From positions 1-9,086 of the forward strand of contig JAMOPE010000262.1 in assembly GCA_027064785.1 (NCBI GenBank): a stretch of DNA of 9,086 nt. Direction: 5' to 3'. Under the pieces are notes generated by a model. It had not been told where the DNA came from. It made no database searches and worked only from the letters and a program-made list of their open reading frames with translations. Below are positions 1 through 6,706 of the stretch, in pieces. Both the position numbers and the translations under genes were made by a program. This DNA comes from Geobacteraceae bacterium. Lineage in GTDB: Bacteria; Desulfobacterota; Desulfuromonadia; Desulfuromonadales; Geopsychrobacteraceae. Positions within the stretch are counted from its first letter, which is position 1. Each line of letters begins with the position of its first letter.

Positions 1-1373
1 TTCCAGACACGTAACTGTTTCTGCGTGACGCTGAATTTGCGCGAAATAGACCAGAGGCTGTCACCACTGCGAACCCGGTAAGTTCTACGCCGACTCCGGA
101 CATAACTATCTGCAAGAGAGTTGACCGGCAGGCGGGTATATCCGGCTTTCAGTGGCAAAATAAGATTCTGACCGATCTGTAAAGCCCGCGGATTTTTGAT
201 GTGATTCAGAGTAACGATGTCATCGACCCGAATCCGGTATTTACGAGCCAGAACCTGCAGAGTATCACCCGATTTAATCTGATGGCGATGATAATGGGCT
301 CGTTGATCCTTTGGCAGTTGAGCATAAAGAGATCGAACTTTGGTCGCAGCCCCAAAAGGAACATGAACCGGATAATTCCGGACTCCCGGAGGAGTGCACC
401 AGCGTTTAAGTGCAGGATTCAACTCCTTCAGATCGCGATAACTGACCCCGCAAAAACGGGCGATAATTTCGAGGTCTGTACTGGTATCTACCGTCACTGT
501 TTCGTATTCAAGCGGCTTGTAAAAATCGAGATCGGCAAATCCGTAGGCATCAAGGTTTTTCACAATATTCAGTGCTGCCAGCAATTTCGGCAGGTAATTC
601 TTGGTCTCTTCACGCAATACCCGACCATCGGTTAAAGCCCAGAAGTCACGGCTGCCACTTTTTCTCACGGCTTTACGAACTTTACCACCACCAGCGTTGT
701 ATGCCGCAACAGCTAGATACCAATCACCGTCAAAACGTTTATGAAGATATTTCAGGTGTTTTGCTGCCGCCCGTGTTGAGCTTTCAATATCAAGACGACC
801 ATCCTGCCACCAGTCATTTTTTAAACCATACAGTTTGCCCGTCCCCTCAATAAACTGCCATGGACCGGCCGCATGAGCCCAACTATAAGCCCGGACATTG
901 AAACCCGACTCAATCATTGCCAGATATGCAAGATCCAGAGGGACACCTTCATCAGCAAACACCATCTGAATCTTTGGGATATAACGTCCCGCACGTTCCA
1001 GCCATTTGCCGAACATTTTCTTGCTGTTCACACTGTATTGTCTGATCGTTCGAGTCACCCGTGGGTGTTCACTGAGCGGGAAATCCCCATAATAGGGCAG
1101 CGGCGATGTTGCGTGAAGATAATCGTGAATCGGCTGTGGAAGTTGACGGGTTATTTCAAGCTGGAAGGAATCAAGCTTGCCACGATTAGAGGCAAGCTGG
1201 AGATCGGATGATGTATTTTCCTTAGCGGTCTCAATCTGTGCGGTGTCTTTATTCTGGTCAACAGAGGAGTGACCTGCCATATTTCCTATCGTTTGGCAGC
1301 CGAACAGAGCTGAGACAGCTATCAGCAATAAGGTTTTTGTTGTGCTGGCCAGTAACTTTTTAAACGTTAGCAT
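1..1373 (-). CDS. mltD: MltD-like membrane-bound lytic murein transglycosylase with LysM repeats (3' end beyond window)
   Basis: The protein cleaves the MurNAc-GlcNAc bond of peptidoglycan, forming 1,6-anhydro ends, most likely from the periplasmic face of the outer membrane. 457 complete residues are visible. The N-terminus is a lipoprotein signal: KK, a hydrophobic run, then lipobox L23-F24-G25-C26. Gln follows the Cys, which is compatible with outer-membrane sorting. The SLT domain spans about 125-260, with catalytic Glu155 in the motif ESGFN, then AAGPWQF (168-174) and AYNAGGG (224-230). A degenerate LysM-like stretch lies near 285-325. A clear LysM starts at about 363 (IKSGDTL) and another at about 431 (YRVRSGDSLW), which is cut by the window edge. 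An in-frame TAA lies 18-20 bases upstream of the ATG and fixes the start; the ribosome site (GGGAT) is weak. It lies 80 bases after hflX and is probably co-transcribed. Family known, assignment to MltD inferred from SLT plus LysM order. Confidence 0.93.
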   Translation of the reverse strand, partial: MLTFKKLLASTTKTLLLIAVSALFGCQTIGNMAGHSSVDQNKDTAQIETAKENTSSDLQLASNRGKLDSFQLEITRQLPQPIHDYLHATSPLPYYGDFPLSEHPRVTRTIRQYSVNSKKMFGKWLERAGRYIPKIQMVFADEGVPLDLAYLAMIESGFNVRAYSWAHAAGPWQFIEGTGKLYGLKNDWWQDGRLDIESSTRAAAKHLKYLHKRFDGDWYLAVAAYNAGGGKVRKAVRKSGSRDFWALTDGRVLREETKNYLPKLLAALNIVKNLDAYGFADLDFYKPLEYETVTVDTSTDLEIIARFCGVSYRDLKELNPALKRWCTPPGVRNYPVHVPFGAATKVRSLYAQLPKDQRAHYHRHQIKSGDTLQVLARKYRIRVDDIVTLNHIKNPRALQIGQNLILPLKAGYTRLPVNSLADSYVRSRRRTYRVRSGDSLWSISRKFSVTQKQLRVW

Positions 1374-1453
1374 CTCAATCCCACTGTAAACTTAATCGTC
1401 TGGCGTTCCATCCGGAGCTCACCGTTCCAACCTGCAATATTAACACCCACCAA

Positions 1454-3124
1454 TCACAAGTCAACAAAAACAGACGTTTCAGGGTTATTTTCAGCAGAAA
1501 GTCCCTCTTCAGGCCAGAAGCGCCGCTGCATTTCATCCAACAACGGCGAAAAGCTCTTACGCGACAAAGCTGAAACAGGAACTGCGGCATAACGGCGACA
1601 GATATGGGGTAAATCCTCCGCTGAAACCTGATCAACCTTATTAAAAACCAGCAGCCTCTGCTGTGCTCCCATCCCCAGATCATCAAGAATTTTATCGACT
1701 GATTGGATCTGCTCATCAAATCGCGGATTCGACAAATCAACCAGATGGAGGAGCAGGTCGGCATCCTCCAATTCTTCCAAAGTCGCCTTAAATGCCCCGA
1801 TCAGGCTTTTTGGCAGATCACGAATAAATCCAACAGTGTCAGTGATAATAATTTCACGGTCGAGGGGAAAACGAAGCCGCCGGGTCGCAGTATCAAGGGT
1901 GGCAAAAAGAAGATCTTCGGTGAGCACATCACTTTGGGTTAGTGCATTCAACAGAGTCGATTTACCGGCATTGGTGTAACCGACAATCGAAACAATCGGC
2001 AATCCGGCCCTGATTCTTTTCTGCCGCCGCTGAACCCGGCCCCGACCTAGAGAATCGAGCTGTTTTTCCAGCCGGCGGATTTTATCACGAATCCGGCGCC
2101 GATCAATTTCCAGTTTTGTTTCACCCGGGCCACGACCGCCGATCCCCCCCATCAAGCGCGACATCGCCGTCCCTTTTCCAGATAACCGCGGCAGGATATA
2201 TTTCAATTGTGCCAGCTCAACCTGGACCTTCCCGTCACGCGATTGTGCCCGACGGGCAAAGATATCGAGGATCAACTGGCTGCGATCGATAACCTTCATT
2301 TCGGTCATCTCGGTAATCGAGCGAACCTGATTCGGGGTCAGATCCTGATCGAAGACCAGCAGAGTCACCCGCTGCTGCAGAGCGCGGATAATAATTTCGC
2401 GCAATTTCCCTTCACCAACAAGAAAGCGCGGATTTAATTTTCGCGGACGCTGCAGAACTTTATCGACAACTGCTAAGTTCGCGGTGCGTGCCAGCTCATC
2501 GAGTTCAGCAAGTGACGCTTCAACCCGCTGACGGCTCCCCTGTGCAACCGAGATTAACAGTGCCCGCTCGCGACCATCAGCGAGATCAACTGTTTCCGTC
2601 GCAACCCGCTCCATCTCCTGATCGAGAGCATGAACAAAGGCACCGAAATCGAGATCAAGCTGATGGAACTCTTTCAGGACCACCCGTTCAATCTGGGCAG
2701 TATCTTTCGTCGGCAAAAGGTGGGCGTACTCAAAAGCCCCCGGCAGACCATCCTCTGTGACAGAAAGGACCGCCATCAGATCAAGCCGGAGTAACTCAAG
2801 ATCCGTCAGGTCATCACGGCTGAGAAGTTCCGGCTTTAAATGGGTATGGATACAACGCAGCCCGCGCAACCCGCTTCGGCCGAGGCTGTAACGGGACAGG
2901 TCAGGGATAACAATTTCATGATCATCACCAACAATGACCGTTTCGATGGCCCCCGAACGATCAATGATCAATCCCAGTTGGCGTTTTAATTCGCGTGACA
3001 GCTCAGTCAGATAGCGGGCCAGTTCGGTCGTTATTAACTCGCCAGCGGGAACCTTACGCCGGTATATCCGCTCCAGTGCTTTTATTTGACTCGCTTTCAG
3101 TCCACTTGTCTTGCCAACAATCAT
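1454..3124 (-). CDS. hflX: GTPase HflX with N-terminal extension (ribosome-associated GTPase)
   Basis: HflX is a translational GTPase-superfamily protein that binds the 50S subunit and, in E. coli, splits stalled or heat-damaged ribosomes. Length is 556 residues against 426 in E. coli. The HflX-specific N-domain starts at about residue 187, with the signature FLVGEGKL at 234-241 and GGIGGRGPGE at 326-335. A basic helical linker (about 340-372) follows. The G domain has G1 GYTNAGKST (382-390), G3 DTVGF (429-433), G4 NKVD (495-498) and G5 SAL (518-520), so GTPase residues are intact. Residues 1-186 are an extra domain containing H-T-H (93-95) and S102-x-x-D105, resembling a JAMM/RadC-type metal motif (see findings). 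The ATG is preceded by GGAAAG, part of a small hairpin. The start is the first codon of the long frame; a later start would remove the extension. A terminator of the upstream fabI lies 27 bases before this gene. Confidence 0.96.
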   Translation of the reverse strand: MIVGKTSGLKASQIKALERIYRRKVPAGELITTELARYLTELSRELKRQLGLIIDRSGAIETVIVGDDHEIVIPDLSRYSLGRSGLRGLRCIHTHLKPELLSRDDLTDLELLRLDLMAVLSVTEDGLPGAFEYAHLLPTKDTAQIERVVLKEFHQLDLDFGAFVHALDQEMERVATETVDLADGRERALLISVAQGSRQRVEASLAELDELARTANLAVVDKVLQRPRKLNPRFLVGEGKLREIIIRALQQRVTLLVFDQDLTPNQVRSITEMTEMKVIDRSQLILDIFARRAQSRDGKVQVELAQLKYILPRLSGKGTAMSRLMGGIGGRGPGETKLEIDRRRIRDKIRRLEKQLDSLGRGRVQRRQKRIRAGLPIVSIVGYTNAGKSTLLNALTQSDVLTEDLLFATLDTATRRLRFPLDREIIITDTVGFIRDLPKSLIGAFKATLEELEDADLLLHLVDLSNPRFDEQIQSVDKILDDLGMGAQQRLLVFNKVDQVSAEDLPHICRRYAAVPVSALSRKSFSPLLDEMQRRFWPEEGLSAENNPETSVFVDL

Positions 3125-3134
3125 TCAGATCACT

Positions 3135-3148
3135 TTCCGCAATCGGAA
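3135..3148 (-). promoter_or_regulatory. Small hairpin over the hflX ribosome-binding site
   Basis: TTCCG-ATTG-CGGAA is a perfect 5-bp stem with a 4-base loop, 10 bases upstream of the hflX ATG. The right arm on the minus strand contains the only purine-rich ribosome-site candidate (GGAAAG). Folding could therefore lower hflX translation. The structure is seen in the sequence; a regulatory role is inference, since a 5-bp stem is marginal. Confidence 0.3.
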
Positions 3149-3150
3149 CT

Positions 3151-3186
3151 AAAAAAGGGGACATGTAATCACTACCGGTCCCCTTT
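3151..3186 (-). terminator. Rho-independent terminator after fabI
   Basis: On the minus strand an 8-bp perfect stem AAAGGGGA/TCCCCTTT (3186-3179 with 3161-3154) encloses a 17-base loop. The 3' arm runs into a run of six Ts. It starts 26 bases after the fabI stop codon and ends just before the hflX leader. It separates fabI from hflX, so hflX needs either readthrough or a promoter inside the fabI 3' end; no clear promoter is visible in the 27 bases left. Confidence 0.8.
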
Positions 3187-3211
3187 CAATCAATATTTTA
3201 AATAAGTATTA

Positions 3212-3979
3212 TTAACCGGCAGCGATATTAAACCCGCCATCGACATAATGAACTTCACCGGTCACACCGGAAGAGAGGTCCGACAGCAGATAAAGTGCAG
3301 CCTTGCCGACATCTTCCTGATTGACCAGACGTTTGAGCGGAGCACGTTCTTCGGCAACACTCAGCTTCTTTTTGAAATCAGCGATCCCTGCAGCAGCCAG
3401 AGTCTTGATCGGACCGGCGGAAAGGGCATTAACACGAATCCCTTTTTCACCCAGTTCTGCAGCAAGATAACGGACTGATGATTCGAGGGCTGCCTTGGCG
3501 ACACCCATGACATTATAAGCGGGAACGGTACGAACCGATCCAAGGTAAGTCATGGTAACAACACTGCCTCCTTCTTTCAGAACAGGCAACGCACAACGTG
3601 TCATAGACACCAGAGAGTAGGCACTGACATCAAGAGCCAGACGGAAACCATCACGGCTGGTTTCACTGAAAGGACGCTTCAGGTCTTCGCGGTTGGCAAA
3701 TGCAATCGCGTGGACAACAAAATCAATCTTGCCCCACTGTTTTTCCAACTCACTGAAAACCGCAACCATCTCATCTTCGTTCTGTACATCACAGGGGAGG
3801 ATGATTTTAGAATCGAGACTTTCAGCCAATGGACGCACCCGCCGTTCCAATGCATCGTTTAGATAGGTAAATGCCAGCTCAGCACCAGCTTCGTGTAGTT
3901 GTTGAGCCACGCCCCAGGCAATACTCTTATCGTTTGCAACGCCGAAAATAACGCCCCGTTTTCCACTCATCAATCCCAT
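3212..3979 (-). CDS. fabI: Enoyl-[acyl-carrier-protein] reductase (NADH) FabI
   Basis: FabI catalyses the last reduction of each cycle of type II fatty-acid elongation, turning trans-2-enoyl-ACP into acyl-ACP with NAD(P)H in the cytoplasm. The 255-residue protein matches the usual FabI length. The N-terminus MGLMSGKRG and the dinucleotide-binding stretch GVANDKSIAWG (13-23) are typical. CDV is at 63-65. The FabI catalytic set is present: Tyr145, Tyr155, Met158 and Lys162 (YNVMGVAK), each one less than in E. coli. VDGG (246-249) is near the end. The start chosen is the ATG at 3979: AGGAG lies at 3994-3990, ten bases upstream. An in-frame TTG at 3988 touches that ribosome site and is therefore unlikely. 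Position 93 is Ala where E. coli has Gly. The gene stands alone between fapA and hflX with its own terminator. Confidence 0.97.
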   Translation of the reverse strand: MGLMSGKRGVIFGVANDKSIAWGVAQQLHEAGAELAFTYLNDALERRVRPLAESLDSKIILPCDVQNEDEMVAVFSELEKQWGKIDFVVHAIAFANREDLKRPFSETSRDGFRLALDVSAYSLVSMTRCALPVLKEGGSVVTMTYLGSVRTVPAYNVMGVAKAALESSVRYLAAELGEKGIRVNALSAGPIKTLAAAGIADFKKKLSVAEERAPLKRLVNQEDVGKAALYLLSDLSSGVTGEVHYVDGGFNIAAG

Positions 3980-4022
3980 GTGTATCAATCTCCTGTTTTA
4001 ATTGGTTCTAGGTTGAACGCTC

Positions 4023-4051
4023 TTTTTAACAAAAGAATCGTAGGAAGGCAA
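4023..4051 (-). promoter_or_regulatory. Candidate sigma70-type promoter for fabI
   Basis: On the minus strand TTGCCT (4051-4046) and TAAAAA (4028-4023) are separated by exactly 17 bases; each matches four of six consensus positions. Transcription would begin near 4016, giving a leader of about 37 bases before the fabI ATG and including its AGGAG. The 167-base gap to fapA, with no obvious terminator for fapA, also allows readthrough. Based on pattern only. Confidence 0.3.
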
Positions 4052-4146
4052 GCAGCTTAGCGTGTCTATGCAAAAGAGGTTTATGAAAATAATGGGTGGA
4101 GTTAAAACAGGATCTGAGTTAGGCAAGGCTGTTTTTCTCTGGAGGA

Positions 4147-5790
4147 TTACTGTGATCCTGATGTTTTTTCGGAGTCGCTGTCTTCAACGAAATCAGAGGC
4201 TGCCTCACCGGCTGCAATAATCTCTTCTTCGATGACAATCGCTTTAACCGGCATCGGTGTCAACCCAAGATAGCGCAAGCCACCATCGCGGGTGTTTTCG
4301 ATAATCGACATCGGTCCGGTGCGTCCAATCTTTATCTCTTCTATCGTCAGACCCAACGTTAAAATAACACCTTCTTTAAGAACGCCGCGAACATTAATTT
4401 TTGGATTCATACTACTGAACACCTGCGGTTTCGACGCTTTCATCTCTGCCGTAAAATTATTTTTCTCAGCGTAGAGCTTATCGAGTTGCTCGTTGAGGAT
4501 CGCTAGCCGGGTTTCCGCCGCCGCAGCGTTATCGTTTCCCCGCTTTAAATGAGCCCGCAACGGCCCGAGCGCCAGATTGATCGATTCTATCTGTTGATGA
4601 AGATTCTTCAACTGGTCGCGCAAATAGTCAAAACGATCACTATCGGGGAAATAGACCCCGGCAACAACATGAGTTTTTAATCCCGAGCGAGTCCCGAGAT
4701 CCTTTGATTCAATCCCATCCATGGCAATGCAACGACCACCAATGATGGCCCCGCGCTCAACCATAATCTGTCCCGTTGCTTTCACCACAGAATTACGGAT
4801 TTCATTGAGAACTGAAACATCTCCGAAACAGTTGACCTCGACCTGGTTGAGATAACCGGCATGGAGATCACCGTGGCAAATAATTTGACCGTTCCTCTTC
4901 CCTGCCATGCTGGTGATCTCTATTGTGCCCCCCGATTCGATTCGGCACGCCCCTACGCAGCCGGAAATCTTAATCCCTTTGGTTGCTTTGATATCAAAAT
5001 CGTCAGGGACGTCACCTTTTATATCGACGAAACCGTAAAAATCAATATCACCGATATCCAGATCAACATTCCCTGGGATGACCAGCAAATCGACAACCGA
5101 GAGCTTTCCCTTTTCAAACAACGCTCGTCCTGATTTTGTCGCAAAAGCAACCCGATCATCAAATTTGAGACGTATACCTTCACCAATGGTAAGAACAAAA
5201 GGAGTCCCAGGCAAAGCAGGAACCGACAAACCGAGGACATCAATCCCGGCAATGCCTTCTTGGGGTGGATGAACCAGCCCCAGCTTTTGCCCCGGTTCAA
5301 TCTCACTGTAAGCATGGCGATTACGCAGATCGACATTCCCCTGCTCGTCTTCCTCAAAACAGGCATCGTCACCACTGGTTTTCACCAACAACTCAAACCA
5401 GCCGTCACGTCCGGAGACGGGGTCCACCCCCCGAGCCAAAATTTTCGGTTCCGGAGTCATTCCCAAATCAAGAGCGGCACAAAACTCATAAACAGCCGAA
5501 TAATCAATTGTTTTGGTAATGCCATGTTTTTGTAACAACCACAGAAGGTCAGGAGGAGCTAAAACAACTGCCGACTGCAGCGGTTCATCAACGACATTAT
5601 CTTTATAGGTGGCTTTATAGGGTAATTCTTCGGCAGGTTTTTCAGGCGGGAAAAGTTTTATTTCAGCCAGGCACTCTATCTTGTTGTTCTGGAGAGTCAA
5701 TAACAAACGAAAAGAGTCGTTCTCTTCAACAAACGTTGGGTTATCTTCTGCCTCAGAGCGGGGTGATGTCGGTTTATCAAAATCACTCAT
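4147..5790 (-). CDS. FapA-family protein (DUF342), flagellar-assembly-protein-A-like
   Basis: The protein is 547 residues long. It has a poorly conserved N-terminal part (1-225), then a Gly-rich, repeated beta-strand region at about 230-375 with many G-D-V/I turns (IPGNVDLDIGD, VDIKGDV, CHGDLHAG, CFGDVSV, MVERGAIIGG), as expected for the right-handed beta-helix of FapA/DUF342. A charged helical segment at about 386-452 (RDQLKNLHQQIESIN and on) probably forms a coiled coil, followed by a short beta-rich C-terminus and an acidic tail (DFVEDSDSEK). No signal peptide or membrane segment is seen, so it is probably cytoplasmic. A Vibrio FapA is reported to affect flagellar assembly and pole localisation, but no flagellar gene is near here and the true role is unknown. 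The ATG at 5790 is preferred because AAGG lies nine bases upstream; an in-frame TTG at 5808 lacks a good site. Confidence 0.88.
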   Translation of the reverse strand: MSDFDKPTSPRSEAEDNPTFVEENDSFRLLLTLQNNKIECLAEIKLFPPEKPAEELPYKATYKDNVVDEPLQSAVVLAPPDLLWLLQKHGITKTIDYSAVYEFCAALDLGMTPEPKILARGVDPVSGRDGWFELLVKTSGDDACFEEDEQGNVDLRNRHAYSEIEPGQKLGLVHPPQEGIAGIDVLGLSVPALPGTPFVLTIGEGIRLKFDDRVAFATKSGRALFEKGKLSVVDLLVIPGNVDLDIGDIDFYGFVDIKGDVPDDFDIKATKGIKISGCVGACRIESGGTIEITSMAGKRNGQIICHGDLHAGYLNQVEVNCFGDVSVLNEIRNSVVKATGQIMVERGAIIGGRCIAMDGIESKDLGTRSGLKTHVVAGVYFPDSDRFDYLRDQLKNLHQQIESINLALGPLRAHLKRGNDNAAAAETRLAILNEQLDKLYAEKNNFTAEMKASKPQVFSSMNPKINVRGVLKEGVILTLGLTIEEIKIGRTGPMSIIENTRDGGLRYLGLTPMPVKAIVIEEEIIAAGEAASDFVEDSDSEKTSGSQ

Positions 5791-5801
5791 TCCATACCTT
5801 G

Positions 5802-5813
5802 TTGGCAAGCCAA
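5802..5813. repeat. Palindrome next to the fapA start
   Basis: TTGGC-AA-GCCAA is a 12-base sequence with a 5-bp perfect stem and a 2-base centre, 11 bases upstream of the chosen fapA ATG. It could be a small operator or chance; too short to decide. Confidence 0.25.
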
Positions 5814-5908
5814 AAGCAAAAAAGGCAGCTACTCTATTTCAACGGTGTTCAGCAAACCAGACTTCAAGCTCAGCTGCGGGAAGCGGCTTACTGAACAGAT
5901 ACAAGAAT

Positions 5909-5928
5909 TTTACATCAATTTACATCAA
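5909..5928. repeat. 10-bp tandem duplication upstream of fapA
   Basis: TTTACATCAA occurs twice back to back, reading TTGATGTAAA twice on the fapA strand, about 120-140 bases upstream of the fapA ATG. A spacing of one helical turn would put both copies on the same DNA face, as expected for a direct-repeat operator; this role is inference. Confidence 0.45.
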
Positions 5929-5967
5929 AAAAAGCTGAAAAAGATGGCAATCCGGTAAATATTGACA

Positions 5968-5996
5968 ATTATCTTAATAGATTCACATTAAAGCAA
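5968..5996 (-). promoter_or_regulatory. Candidate promoter for fapA
   Basis: On the minus strand TTGCTT (5996-5991) and GATAAT (5973-5968) are 17 bases apart. The -10 matches five of six consensus bases, the -35 only three. It would give a leader of about 170 bases that includes the 10-bp tandem repeat. Weak, pattern-only call. Confidence 0.2.
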
Positions 5997-6177
5997 CAAA
6001 TAAATCTGACTTTGGCGGTTCGTTTGGGAATTGCTGCATTAAACGAAAAATAATTGCACAATATTAATGTTCGTGACAAAAAATGGCGGGGGGGAGACAG
6101 CCAGCCATCAGCAACTCAATCGGAGTCAACAACCGGCATCGCTTCATCTATTCCTATAAATGATATGATTAATTCAG

Positions 6178-6217
6178 CGCAACCAACCCCCGTAGCAAAC
6201 GACAAGGATTGGTTGCG
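6178..6217. repeat. Hairpin, left unit of a palindromic intergenic repeat
   Basis: CGCAACCAA (6178-6186) and TTGGTTGCG (6209-6217) form a perfect 9-bp inverted repeat; after one mismatch two more C-G pairs can form. It lies directly beside the larger imperfect palindrome at 6228-6325, and the two probably belong to one element. Confidence 0.6.
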
Positions 6218-6227
6218 TAATCATCTT

Positions 6228-6325
6228 TGATGGTCTCGCAAAAACTGATTCGATGGCTAAGCAAAAATTTCGGCACCACAAGGCGCATGCAACGCAGTAA
6301 GACGGACTTTTTTGCGCCACCATCA
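6228..6325. repeat. Imperfect 98-bp palindrome, putative MITE/REP-like element
   Basis: The ends form an imperfect inverted repeat: TGATGGTCTCGCAAAAACT at 6228-6246 faces TGATGGTGGCGCAAAAAAGT on the other strand (6325-6306). The seven outer bases and a GCAAAAA block match, with two mismatches and a one-base gap between or after them. From memory, sequences of the form TGATGG-(x)-CG(C/T)AAAAAGTCC and its complement recur between genes in several deltaproteobacteria; I cannot confirm this here. A 61-codon minus-strand frame (6354-6169) runs through it but follows the palindrome and is not called as a gene. No target duplication is evident. Confidence 0.5.
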
Positions 6326-6403
6326 TCTTTTAAAACTCCAGAATTCGCTACCATCTAAAGAAATTTTCAAAGCACGTTACATAGTTGTCCCCCCAACTGA
6401 CAA

Positions 6404-6577
6404 TTGAAAAAGTCAGAAGAGTATTATCGACCTTGGGGTGATGTCCGAAATGTTCTGCTTGATGAATGGTGGAAAGATCACCACTGGTTGTTTGGTGGGT
6501 TTCGAGTCAAGGAAATTTCAAAGGTTCAATCATATCCAAATGTCCTGAATGTAGCGATTCCTCTAGGCAGTCTTTAA
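6404..6577 (+). pseudogene. Remnant of an unidentified protein-coding gene (57 codons)
   Basis: This is the only plus-strand frame in the window that reads like real protein. It contains EEYYRPWGDVRNVLLDEWWK, then DHHWLFGGFRVKEI and YPNVLNVAIPLGSL. The pattern Y-x-x-W-G-D-V, L/F-D-x-W-W-x-x-H-x-x-L-F and a terminal hydrophobic I-P-L strand resembles uncharacterised proteins that I associate with genomic islands, but I cannot name the family. A TGA lies two codons before the TTG, there is no ribosome site or ATG, and the frame ends soon after I-P-L. A -1 shift near 6565 would continue with RQSLKFFLLHSRPYA to a TAG at 6610. It is therefore read as a gene fragment truncated at the 5' end and probably frameshifted at the 3' end. 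Coordinates cover only the open stretch. Confidence 0.6.
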
Positions 6578-6613
6578 AATTCTTTCTTCTTCATAGCCGA
6601 CCTTACGCTTAGA

Positions 6614-6637
6614 GTAACTATGATTTTTAGTAGTTAC
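6614..6637. repeat. 7-bp inverted repeat GTAACTA / TAGTTAC
   Basis: A perfect 7-bp stem with a 10-base loop lies just after the coding remnant. The same GTAACT core recurs as direct repeats GTGTAACT at 6644-6651 and 6718-6725. No T-tract follows, so it is not called a terminator. Confidence 0.4.
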
Positions 6638-6673
6638 AATTTCGTGTAACTCTTTGTGTATCTATAAACGACA

Positions 6674-6706
6674 ACGGACAGCAAAATCAATAACTTTGCT
6701 GTCCGT
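6674..6706 (-). terminator. Hairpin after guaA, probable operon terminator
   Basis: A perfect 12-bp stem ACGGACAGCAAA/TTTGCTGTCCGT closes a 9-base loop, 57 bases after the guaA stop. On the minus strand it is followed by TGTCGTTTATAG, only moderately T-rich. It is the strongest small hairpin in the window. Because the stem is symmetric and the plus side also has a T-rich stretch (CAGTTTTGTG), it may work in both directions. Confidence 0.6.

Noticed and set aside
201..1211. Three plus-strand open frames (201-635, 572-853, 873-1211)
   Set aside because: All lie antisense to the intact MltD frame, which continues without stop through 1373-1.
1375..1764. 129-codon minus-strand frame overlapping the hflX 3' end
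   Set aside because: Out-of-frame reading of the HflX C-terminus; no ribosome site and no protein-like pattern.
5681..5938. 85-codon plus-strand frame crossing the fapA start
   Set aside because: First half is antisense to fapA and second half lies in the AT-rich leader; no start signal.
5962..5991. TTGACA on the plus strand as a promoter for the remnant
   Set aside because: No acceptable -10 box occurs 16-18 bases downstream, and no intact gene follows on that strand.
6178..6217. Integron attC site
   Set aside because: The hairpin arms do not fit the RYYYAAC/GTTRRRY core pair in the right positions and no integrase or cassette follows.
6169..6354. 61-codon minus-strand frame as a small gene
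   Set aside because: It coincides with the palindromic repeat, has no ribosome site, and its translation follows the repeat; similar peptides are probably annotation artefacts of that repeat.
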